From Apostichopus japonicus (taxonomy: Eukaryota > Echinodermata > Holothuroidea > Aspidochirotida > Stichopodidae): a DNA stretch of 64,000 bases. The stretch is from NCBI RefSeq assembly GCF_037975245.1, contig NC_092563.1, positions 16,525,094 to 16,589,093 of the forward strand, in the 5' to 3' direction. Positions 25,101 to 37,100 of the stretch are shown piece after piece (the first letter of the stretch is position 1; the number at the start of each line of letters is the position of its first letter). The translations under genes and the position numbers were made by a program. The notes beneath the pieces were generated by a model. That model made no database searches. It was not told where the DNA came from and worked only from the letters and a program-made list of their open reading frames with translations.

Positions 25101-28100
25101 ATTCAAAGCTTTGTAGTCTCCACATACTCTTATTTCACCGTTTCCCTTCTGTACATGCACAACTGGTGAGGCCCATTCACTATAGTTGACTTGGGTAACT
25201 ATATCATTCTTGATAAGTTTCTCATATTCATTTTCCACCTTTGACAACAATGAGTAAGGCACTGGTCTACTCTTTTGGTATTTGGGTCTACTTTTTGCTT
25301 TCACCCTCAACCTAGCAGAGAATCCCTTAATACCCATATCCCTTGATGAGAACATTTTCTGATTTTGACTCAACAAATTTTCCAAGGTTGGTGACACAGG
25401 ATTCCCCAAATTTTGGATTCCAACCTTTGCTGGTTTTGGCTCAGATACCACAAAAATATTCTCCCAGTCCAGTTTGATTTTACTCAAGTGGTCTCTGCCG
25501 AAAAGGGATGGACGGCTTCCCTTGACAACCAATAAATCCATCCTACAACTAGTACCTCCATACTTTGCCGTGACTACAATACTCCCTATCACAGGCACCT
25601 TTTCACCTGAATAGCCACGTAGGGTTATATTGGTATCCTTTATGGGGTAATGGGTAAAACTGGACTTGTACACATGCTCTGAAATGGTGGAACGAGCCGC
25701 ACCGGTGTCAATTTCCATGGTTATTGGAACATTAGTGTCCCCTACCACTAACGTAATCAAATACGGCTTATTGGTCTTTACACCTGATAATGTATGATAT
25801 AAACCACAATGTAAATCACTTTCATCAGTATTAACACTATCTACATACTGTTCATTAGTGTCCTTATTACTAGAACTAACGTTAGGCTCACCATCCTCCA
25901 TAGGCCTATAGCTAGTTGAGACGGAGTGGTTGCGGTGACCCCCTGTCCTTGTCTGATTCTGCAAACTTTTCTGGCTTTGAGGTCCCTTAGCCCCAGATCG
26001 GCAAGCTCTTTGAATATGACCCTTCTTCCCGCAAGAATGACAGTTTACCTCGCGAAACCTGCAGTCATCGGGCTTGTGGTTGCTTCCCCCGCAGCGATAG
26101 CATGATTGTGCACTGTTAGCTTGCCAGGGTTGCTGATTAGGCCTATTGTGCTTGTCGTTGTTTCTATTAGTCCCCTGACCCCTTCGTCCTTGACTTTGAG
26201 GGCTCCGCCAATTCAATCTGTTTGTACTCACAGAACTTCCTGCATCGATATGTTCCCTTGTTGCTATGCCAGCCATTTCGTCTGCAAGACACTTGGTTTT
26301 AGCTTTTTCAAACGTCAGATCAGCGGTTGAGAGTAGCTGCGTCTGAGTTTTCACAAATCTTGTGTGCAGTCCCGAGACCAGTCTGTCTCGCAGTGCCTCC
26401 AGTAGAAATGCGTTGAAATCGCAATGGGTTGCTAAGTTCTTCAAGCGAACAATAAAGTCTGCAACTGACTCGGTTTCAGACTGTGAAGCAGCCCAAAATT
26501 TAAAACGTTCAGCGATCACGATCGGTTTCGGTGAAAAATGTCCTTTCAGGATGGTTTTCAGATGCGCGTACGTCTGTGTACACGGCTTGTCTGGGCTACA
26601 TACCGTTTTCAAGAGCTTGAAAGTCTCAGCGCCCACCATAGCGAGAAAAAAATTAGCCTGTCTCGCCTCGGCAATATCGTTTGCCACTATAAAGGCATCG
26701 CAGCGATCTGCGTAATCTTCGAAGCTTTCGACTGTGTTGTCAAACGGCCCGATATTCCCGTAAACTGACATGTTTACAATACAGAAATATTCTGGGTTAT
26801 ATTATAGGTTCTTCCTTAGTTCGTCGCCAGTTTGTTATACCCTGGATTAATGGAGGATTATCCTGATTCCTAGCAATATAACAAGAAGACAAATGCTAAG
26901 TGTTTACAGCACATGCGGCCATATTGAACTGTTTATTTTCATCAGGTCACATGCAGGTCACAACAACTTTACCAAAATAGATGGCGTGATACTGATATAT
27001 AACAGTTAGTCTTGACCATGAGCACTTTCAGAGGTGACAAGCCTTGTTCTACCCTAAATTACACCAGAAAATCCTGACCATAGCTGTTTTTTTCGTCTAT
27101 TTTTGGTGAGAAGTGTTATGTCTTTAAAAGTGCTTTAGTTATTCAAGTTAGAAATAGATGACTATGATCAGGAATTTAGTAGTTTTTATTTGATTTGATT
27201 TTTTTTGGGGGGGGGGGGATTTATTATTATTTAGTATTGAACTGTACCCAGTTGGTTTAATGTAACTTGTACAAGCCATTTGTAACTAAACATGATTTAC
27301 TGTATTTACTGGCGAGTTATGAGACTTGTTTTCTGACGTATTCAACGTTTCATAAAGCTGGTTCCTAATTAGTCATGAGAATCGAGATTTACTTGAAAGT
27401 TACTAAAGTTGCTGATAGTCAGTGAAGATGGATCATTCAGATTGGTTACTAACAATCGCTTAATGTTTCATCTTATATAGAACAAAAAGAGAAGAAGCCA
27501 TTCTTTCAGGAGTTACCCGAGGCAACAGATGAAGCCGCATCCTTTGATCAGATGAACTTGTCTCGTCCACTTATGAAGGTACGACTCAAAATAATCGTTT
27601 TCTTTTGTCGGTGTATATCTTTTCACTTTCGTTTTCCATGGGGCGTTGTCAGCTTCCTAGATACCACAGGTGTGTAATGTAGGAGAAGTTCTCAGTATCA
27701 TTTGCCAGGTGTCTCTCGTTAATTGCAAGTCTCCTTCATACTCTGTAAACGTATCAACTTATGCAGCTTTTCGAGTTAGCTTTGAGAGGGTTTTTGCCAA
27801 TGCCATTCGATACTAAAAATCCAATTTACTATGTAGGCTTTCTATATTTTATTGCAAAATTATGATTGTTGTATTTTACTTAAATTTCCAACGTTTCAGG
27901 TTTATTCTTATCGATTCATTTATCATTTTTGTTAAGTTCTCTTGGAAATATTGTCAATGTAGCCGGTAGCTACAGTACTGCCAGTGATTTCATTAATAGC
28001 AATGTTGACTTTGCAAAAAATGAGAAGGGGAACTTAAAAGATTTCACAGAGAGGAACTCTGCCATAAAATGTGTGAAAAGCATTGCATCCTAATGATGTG

Positions 28101-31100
28101 AAGAATCAGCTTTGATATCTTGCAGATAGAGGAAACTTCTTTGTTTCCTTTCCTAGGTATTTCTTTCTTTACAAGATGTGGTTTGGTTTTACTTCTCATT
28201 TAACATAATTCACAAGAATACCATTGCTTCCTCCAGTGATGTAACCATCTATTCAATTAATTTTTTGGCCAGGCCATTTCTGCCATGAACTTCCGAACTC
28301 CAACCCCGATCCAGTCCAGGACGGTGCCGATAGCCCTACTGGGCAAAGATGTATGTGCTTGTGCTGCAACAGGAACAGGTAAGGGATCACTGGTTAATGT
28401 TATGTAAATCATTCAAGTAAATTTGAATGAATAAATCGGTGGTGATGGAGAGAGGACGGTAGAAAGGTAGCTGGGAGAGCTCTTTAGAGTTTAACTATGT
28501 CGGGTTGCACATCTCGAGACAAATTCGATAGTTTCACTTAACTTTTATGTTGAACAGATACATTTTCATACTTTTTGATAACAACGTAGTGAGGATGAAC
28601 ATAGTTTCTAAGAGATAAATCCTCACTCAGCTGACAGTTTGTGGCATTAAGTGAATGTGGCACGTACAAATGATGCAAAATTTTCTTGGCTATGAAGAGG
28701 AATTAGGATGTTGGCTTAGGAAATTTTTATTAAAATAAAGGGGGAAAAAAGAAAAAAATGCAGACCTGTTTGTGTACTGGTGCAGGGAAGAATTGATTCG
28801 GTATTGCTTTGCTAAATACAATACAAAATGATCATCAATTGCTATAGAAGTGTAAAGAATGCATAGCAGTTTTATACACAGGAACTATAGTAATTTTGAG
28901 GAGAAAAATTCAGAACTGCTATACAGAATTTGAATACTAAATTACTCACTGTGGTGGTCTAGGTTGTTTCTCCTAGTATAGATAACAGACCATCTTAATA
29001 CATCATCAAACTCTAAATTTGTAACATTTATAGCATTACAGGTTTGTCTTTGTTTAAATTCTGCTTTATGCTTGATTCTCTTACTGTATGTATAATACAA
29101 GTATGTTGTATGTTATATGAATATGCACATGTAGCGCATTAAACTGTGTTAACTCTTTACAGGTAAAACTGCTGCTTTCATGTTACCAGTACTGGAGCGT
29201 CTCCTATACAAACCCCGGCAGGCTCCCATCAGCAGGGTACTCGTCCTGGTACCCACCAGGGAGCTGGGGGTACAAGTCTTTCAGGTCACAAAGCAACTCG
29301 GTCAATTCACAGAGGTGGATGTATGTCTAGCCGTGGGTAAGGCTTGTTTTGCAATATTATTCAAAACAGTGTAAAACAAGAAACAAGAATGTAAAACGGT
29401 TTAAGTGGAATGAGTGAAAAGCTTACCACGAAAAAATATACTAACATTGATATTAGTTTGTTTATTGATGCCTTAGTTATTAAAGTACAGGTGTGTCCAA
29501 ACTGACATTGCAATAAGTTATCGGATCTCAAAACAAAGATACTCATTCATGAAATCAATGATGTTTTGATAAATTCTACCTTCATGAGTAAACTTTAGCA
29601 TTTTTTTTCAAACTTTTTTCATTTCTGCTGAATAAAACACTCATATCATAATCTCCATGTTGAAGAAATATACTTGTGAAGATAAATTATAGAAAGAACA
29701 ATATTTTCTTGTGTTGCTTATTATAAGGTGTGAGACTCCTTACATTGAACTAGAAATTGTTTATCCTTAGAAGTTTCCCACATTGTGTTTATTTCTCTTT
29801 CATCCAGGTGGTCTTGAAGTAAAACTACAAGAAGCGTCTTTAAGGAAGGGACCAGACATTATCATAGCCACACCAGGAAGACTCATTGATCATCTCCACA
29901 ACACTCCGTCGTTCGGTCTCACCGGAATAGAGATTCTGATCCTGGATGAGGCCGACAGGTAAATAAGATAGAAATAGATTGAAGAGAAAAGTTTAGGAGT
30001 TAGTTTGTGTTTAAAGTTTGACTGGAGAAAGAGGAACCTATTCCAATTTTATCCTTGAGAAATTTACATGCAATTCCTACACAGTGTTTTTCGTTGTGAA
30101 TCTTGTTTGCTAAAGCCATTTCTTGCATCTAACATCGTTAACACTTTGGATATTCATGTTTTGGGTTTGTGTTGGTGGGGGAGGGAGCGGGGAGGGAGGG
30201 GGAGCAGGTTGGGGTGTAGTTTGACACACCGCAAGAAGACAAGAAATTTGACTCTCAGGTCTCCAGTTTTGTATCTCGTTGTATTTATTGCACTGAGTAA
30301 AGAGAAAATCAAAACTAAAATGAATGCATTGTTGTTAGCATAACTAGTCATTGAATTCTGGCAACATAGATATAGTTCTTTGGAAGAAATGTTGTAAGTA
30401 TAATCACTTTTTTTTATTTGATAATCAATCAATCTTGCAGGATGCTGGACGAGTATTTTGATGAACAGATGAAGGAAATTGTGAAGATGACCTCTGCGAC
30501 TCGTCAGACGATGCTCTTCTCTGCTACAATGACAGATAAGGTTAGTGTCCTTTTAGGGAATTAATATTTTTATTTATTATGATTATTGTCATTATTATTA
30601 TTATGATTATTATTATTGTTATTATTATTATCATTATCATTGTGAGCATTGTTATTATTACTATTATTATTACTGTTGTTTTTATTGTTATTTTGATTAT
30701 TATTATCATTATCATGATTATCAGTGTAATCATTAGTATTATCTTTATCACTATTATGATCATTATTATTATTATTATTATTATTTTTTTGGGGGGGGGG
30801 ATAAAAATAAAGTGTGCTGATTGCAGCCTTTCAGCGATGCTGGAGATATTTGGTTGTGGTTGACATTCTGGGACATCTGAGATTTCCATATCATTATTTT
30901 CCGCCCAGGGAAGTGTAGGGGGAAAGGGACCTGAAACAATTATTCACCCTTCATACGCTCTCTTTCCATTTTCTGGTTTTGGCTAGTATGCTTCATCAGC
31001 GTGCAACTTCAACAGTGATGGTTACTTTTTATTTTGCTTCGGTTGATAGGTCAAGGACCTCGCTCTGGTCTCCCTCAAAGACCCGGTCAGGATATTTGTG

Positions 31101-34100
31101 AACGAAAACACAGAGGTGGCTTTCAAACTCCGTCAAGAATTTATCAGAATTAGAAACAATCGAGAAGGTGACAGGGAGGCCATCGTAGCAGGTGAGTGGC
31201 AATAGTATGCAACAGACGGACAGACAGACAGACAGATAGATAGATATCAAGATACCAGTAGGCTTTGGGCGTTCATATAGTCATGAATTTTAAAGCTTTT
31301 GCAGTTATTTTTGTCAGCTTTATTGCTTTTAAGTTCCAGGGGTTGTCATCAGGCTGATGATAGATAAACTTTGTATCCTTAGATGCAACAAAAAGTAACT
31401 GTTCAGTGAATTATACTAGGTATTGAGGTAGATTTTGTTTTACATGTGCTAATCGGGGGATTAACGGCAAGAGTCTGCTAAGACACTGCTTATACCAAAC
31501 AGTAGAGGTTCCGTGTGGTAGCATTGCCTTTGCAAACTAAATATGTGCAAAATAGTAAACTGTGTATATAAATGTTTAGAACAACAAAAGATAATATTTG
31601 AACTTTTTATTTTATGTAGATAATTGGTTCCTCCAAGAACAGGGAATTTAGTTAACTATTTTGTATAAATATTAGTCTGTTTCATCATTTTGAATCCCCA
31701 GAAAACAACCTCGAAATGGTAGATGTCAAGTGCAGTTTGACTGAGGTGAAAAATCCTCCCAGCCAGCACTCATTTCAAATTTACACAAACCTCACATGTC
31801 TGACTCTCGTCTATGTAGTTTAAAACCTTTCATGATATTCTGTTTTACGATTGCAACAAAAGTTCCCATTAGAAAGGCATGTATGACATCATTTCTTTAA
31901 ATTGTAAATTTCCAAAGACCAGCTTTTATATTTGACTGAGAAATGTTTTACTTCCAGCTCTGTGCTGTCGAACATTCCACGATCATTGCCTGGTTTTCGT
32001 TCAGACCAAGAAAGAGGCGCATCGCCTCCATGTGATTCTCGGACTCCTCGGCCTGAATGTCGGCGAACTCCATGGAAATTTAAAACAACCAAAAGTAAGT
32101 TCCAGCAAGAAAACCAAAAATTGTTATTGTACGTTTCCATACTTGAAAGCAATAATAGTGGTTAACTTGTAGCAGAGACTTTAATAGGATAGCACCGTTC
32201 TGTACATTAGTTTAAAGGTATGCTGTATTGGCCCCAAATATGCTAGATATTCAAATATGGTCACCTTTGGTCAAGAATCTTTAACTGTTTTTATTAGTAC
32301 CTTTGTTGATATTTTCCTCACTGGGACATTCAGTCATCTTGTGTGTTCCTTAACAATGTCTGTGAACAATTTGGAGAGTAAAGACTTCCAGGAAAGTACT
32401 TTTGAAAAACTTCTAGTAATTATAGTGTGCTATAATTTGGGGTCTATACTGACTACCTTTAAGTCAAAAGGTTTGTCATATGGACAAAACTGGTGTCAGA
32501 TGTGTGTCGCCAAAACAGCGTCTTTTACTGCCTTTCTAATCTATGAAAATGACTCATTGCTCTTATAGAAAGCAACAACATTCTGTACTTTGAATCGTCA
32601 AAAAAAACTGTCCGTTTTATTAATTTTTTTTATTCCCATTTCTGTTTTCAATCCCAGCGTTTAGAATCTCTGAGAAAGTTCAAAGAAGCGCAAGTTGACA
32701 TCTTGGTTGCAACTGATCTCGCTGCCAGAGGTCTTGATATCGAAGGAGTCAAAACGGTAATTTGAATTTTCCTTGCATGCTTTTTGTAATTTTTTTTTGT
32801 AATAAACATCTTGGTTGCAACTGATCTCGCTGCCAGAGGTCTTGATATCGAAGGAGTCAAAACGGTAATTTGAATTTTCCTTGCATGCTTTTTGTAATTC
32901 GTAATAATTGCCTGACTGGTTTGTGACTTGATTAAATACTTAATCAAATATTAGCCATATTTGAGCCGGATTTGAGCTAGATTTAATGTTTATGAAGGCC
33001 ACGTCTACAGTTTCAGTACATCTTTAGAAATTGGATTAATACTAAGAATGTCATCCTTCTAGAGCCGTGGTTTTCAACCTTGGGCTCGCGGGCCCATTTG
33101 GGCCCGCGAAGCCGATTTTGTGGGCTCGCGAGCATTGCCCCAGTAATGATTAAAAATTGTGGCATTTTTGGGGGCTGGTGGCGAAGGCAGATGATGATGT
33201 TTCTTAGGAAGCCTCTTCGATGAAACCTTGTACAACGGGTAAAATTTACTCAACCCTAACCCTATAAGACTAGTATAAGAGAATTCGGTGACTCCCACCA
33301 ACCACTGCACACTACGTATTTACCAAGGTTATGATGTGTGGAAGCCTTGCTTTGTACCATTGCCTTGTACCATTGAGGGTTGCAAGAAATCTTTGAGATA
33401 GGCTCTAATTGGGAAGTACCTGTCATCTGATCACGGAGGAACATACATAGCTCTGATTGAGTCCCCGGGTCACTTGTGTCAAGAATACACTAATAAACGC
33501 TGTGAAAATGATTTTATGAAGTTGATAACTTTGCAGGGTAGGGTATGGGCTCGCGAGGACGGCTCGGAAGACGAATTGGGCTCGTGATCGAAAAAAGGTT
33601 GAAAACCAAGGTTCTAGAGTTATAATTATTCGCTCTATGTTCTTGTACCTTTTAAACCGTGTCTTCTATCATTTACAATCACGGTTTGTCCTTGTCCGCA
33701 GGTCATTAATTTGACGATGCCAAACACAGCTCAACATTACGTTCACAGGGTCGGGCGAACTGCGAGAGCGGGCAAAGGTGGCAGGTATGTGTTTTGACCT
33801 GTTATGACCCTGACCTCTGAAGGGATTGGGTACTTCCAAGAGCAGTTACCTGTGATTCAGAGACTATTGGTCATGAAAAGTATGTTTTTATTCAGGACCA
33901 CATTTAGGCTTTGAAATGGGAAGCTGAATTCCTCAGGAAAAATTGGATGTTAAAGGAACATTTGCAACATTTAATCATGAAAAAGGTGAATATCTTAGAA
34001 CGTGAATCGATGTAGGAAAACATTAGAGTGGTTTAGCATGTTGCGAGATGACAGCGAAGACGATAATAGGTGGATTAAGTTGATCCAATGAAAACAGAGG

Positions 34101-37100
34101 ATTCAGCTTTGCATTGGCTTGAAATGTAACATTGACAGAACCTGTGGAAGGAAAACCTCAATGTTATCCGAGAAGTTGGTGAAGTTTGCAGCATGACTCT
34201 ACTATATTATCATCAAATACACATGAACTCAAAACTATATTATTACATATCCAAGTTGGTTGCATTAACCTTTCAATGACGTTAAACAGTGGTGAAAGTC
34301 AGTGGTGTAATAAAAATATTCCTGCCTTTATTTTTCGTTTTCACGTTCATTTCTGATTTTGTCGCTCATCACAGATCTGTGAGTCTGATCGGAGAGTCGG
34401 AGAGAAGGATGTTGAAGGACATCATCAAACAATCCAAGACGGCTGTTAAGAGCCGGACGGTCCCACACGGTAGGATGCAACCATTATATAATATACTAAC
34501 CAGATGTGTGGTTTAGGGAAATGGACTTCTGGGATACGGATTTCTGAAAATAATTGTCACTTTTATGCACATATCCGGAGTAAAATTTGGTCTTCTCAGA
34601 CAATTAGTGGACTGTAAACCTATTTACATGTTCTTTATATGACTACAGTTGAATATATGCATACACGGAAATAATTACGTAGATGGGCAGCCATCTTAAC
34701 AGGACAGTACAAATCTTTACATGAGACCATCATTTTGAGATGACAAAGTTAGTGATGACCTAGCACCTTCAGTTCTATAACATGTCAAAATTATGACAAG
34801 ATCAGTTATATTTTGTACTTTCTAAGAATCTTGTATTGAGAAACTGAATTATGAATGTTTTCTTGTAACTTCATAATTAAGAAAAAGAAACTAGGAGTTT
34901 TGTTATATAACTTAAAGAGCCTTAAACTTTCTATTTTTGTTCTGGAAACAGAGGTGGTCGAGCGATACAGAGACAAGATCGACAGTTTGGAGGAGGATAT
35001 TAAGACTGTCTTCCGTCTGGAGTGGGAGGAGAAACAGATACAGACGACAGAGAAGCAGGTACACAAAGCAGAGAAGATCCTAGAGCACCAGGCCGAGATC
35101 CTGAGCAGACCAAAGAGAAACTGGTTCCAAACGCACAAGGAAAGGATGCAGATGGAAGGTAAGGAGACATTGGGTTTTTGCCAGACGATACTTAAAAACC
35201 TTTTTTTGTGTATGTAATATGCCATAGTGTCTGGGAGGGGGGTGGGGGGGGGACATTGGCTTTTGCCATATGGTACAAAGCAACCTTTATGTGCATGTAA
35301 TATGCCATAGTGTCTGGGGGGGGGGGGAGAGGGGACATTGGCTTTTGCCAGACGATACTTAAAAACCTTTTTTTTGTGTATGTAGTATGTCATAGTGTCA
35401 GGGTTGGGTGTGGGAAGGAGACAAGCCTGATGGAGCCGTGCAGGCAGGTTATAAAAAAACAGTTTTAAAAGACTATTAAATATTAAGATATTGGTAAGGG
35501 TAAAGAGGACAAGCAAATATACACAGAATGGAAGCTATAAAAACTACAACGAGGGGAGGCTTAAATACTGGGAGGCTGCTCCAGACCTGGCAACCTCACC
35601 TGCCCGGGAGAAGAACTAAGCTAGGAAAAAGGAGATATCCAGTGGCTGGGCTGTTCCTCAGAAGAGAACTATTCTTCCGGCATTTGACACACAGGCCCTC
35701 TAGCCACCTGGTTCCTAAACAGGGGCCGCCCTCCCTCTGCCAGATCTGAAGCCTCCTCCCATGTAGTATTCACCTCTCAAGGCTATTTTGTTTAGCTCAT
35801 TTAGTTTGGATGTTTACACATGTTGCAGACTATTTCAGCTCAGACAAATTGTTGCTGGCTAAAACAGGTGCCACTATTCTGGCAGGCCGGACCTTAAACA
35901 AACCTGCCTCCTTTAGGCTATGTTTCAGTGGTCTCAGGGTCATGACTTTGATCCACCTTGGCCGGTATAAAGAAATGTTTCTTTTCTCTCTTTGTATTTG
36001 GTCATATTTTCCCAGTCAGTTTTCCATTTATCATTTATTTAAAATGAAGAAGAAATGATCATATGGCTATCGCTCTTGGACCTAACTCACTTTAGAAGTT
36101 GTAAAACAACGGTAAGGGGATTTCTAACATTCATTTACCACCGGGGAAGAAACCCAAGTAAACTATGATAATATTATGACATGATCATGGCCTCGCAGTA
36201 ATGACACCGTTCTCCTTTTTCTTTTTCATTTATGTTTAATAACTGGTAACACTTTTTTCCCTGTTTTTGATTTCAGCTGCAAAGAGATTAGAAGAAGGAG
36301 AGAAGAGGAAAGGAAAAAGAGATATGGACGTGGATGAATCTGTAAGTTGATTTAAAGCTGCATCCTGATATTGAAGATATCACAATATTGAGGTATTGTG
36401 CTGTATCATTAAAGGAAAGAAAGATCAGCCTATGGGATGTAAACATGGAGATGACTTAGTTGTATCCAGTTATGTGTATTTGTTAGATGCTCTGTGGTCA
36501 GGATATTTCCCAAAGTTACAACCAAAAGAAGCAATATGCAGCTTAAAAGAAGACATCCAAAGGATTAGCACTATGCACAATGGAAGGGAGGAGAGTGGGG
36601 GGGGGGAGGATGTGTAGGTGATTGTAAGGTTTCTCCAATAGCTCTTTTCTCGGTAACTCATTTCCTATCAAGAAAGACGATGGTCGACTGTAAACCGTAA
36701 AATATTCTAATCAATATTGCAGGCAGACGATCGTATGGAGCAGGAATTACAAAAGGCTCAGCTGTTTGCTGCGAGAGAGGCTAAAAGAGGCCGAAATACA
36801 GTGAAACGTCCAGGCATCGCCAAGAAGCAAGACAAGAATCAACTCTGGATTCAAAGTAAGGAACCTGAACATTTTCCTGTCTATAATTGGCAAAGAATGT
36901 TGTTGATGACATTTTGTAGTCGGAATAAACTTCTATGTGTTTCAAGTTTCAATCATTTCTTGTCTTCACGGTACGACGTTATTGGCGTTCTGCCCTTGTA
37001 ATGTAATAGACAGAATGTCAAACCAATTTAAAATATACTATAATTTAAACAGGTTACATTCTTTTCCTCTGATGCCAGATGCAAAATGCAAGAACTTCAA

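Larger units (their letters stand above)
22277..27004 (-). mobile_element. Ty3/gypsy LTR retrotransposon, Mag-like, antisense in DDX27 intron 3
   Basis: A full-length 4728-bp element. The two LTRs are 172 bp each (22277-22448 and 26833-27004) and differ at two positions, which implies recent insertion. LTR tips are TGTTATA and TATAACA. A 5-bp duplication GTTAG flanks the element. Read on the minus strand, the 5' LTR is followed by CTGGCGACGAACTAAGG, the expected place of the primer-binding site; I do not assign the tRNA. A purine tract GGAAGGAAGGAG (22460-22449) directly precedes the 3' LTR. One long gag-pol frame and a second frame carrying the integrase tail are separated by a frameshift near 23205-23220. 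The fused gag-pol, two zinc knuckles and lack of chromodomain suit the Mag/K02A2.6-like lineage (inference). Confidence 0.96.

Noticed and set aside
23887-26768. Plus-strand open frames within the gypsy element
   Set aside because: They are antisense shadows of gag-pol.
30542-30889. Isoleucine-rich open frames on both strands
   Set aside because: They come from the TTA-rich microsatellite in DDX27 intron 8.
34806-35516. 236-codon minus-strand frame
   Set aside because: It runs antisense over DDX27 exon 14 and the adjacent tandem repeat, and its internal repeats mirror that DNA repeat.
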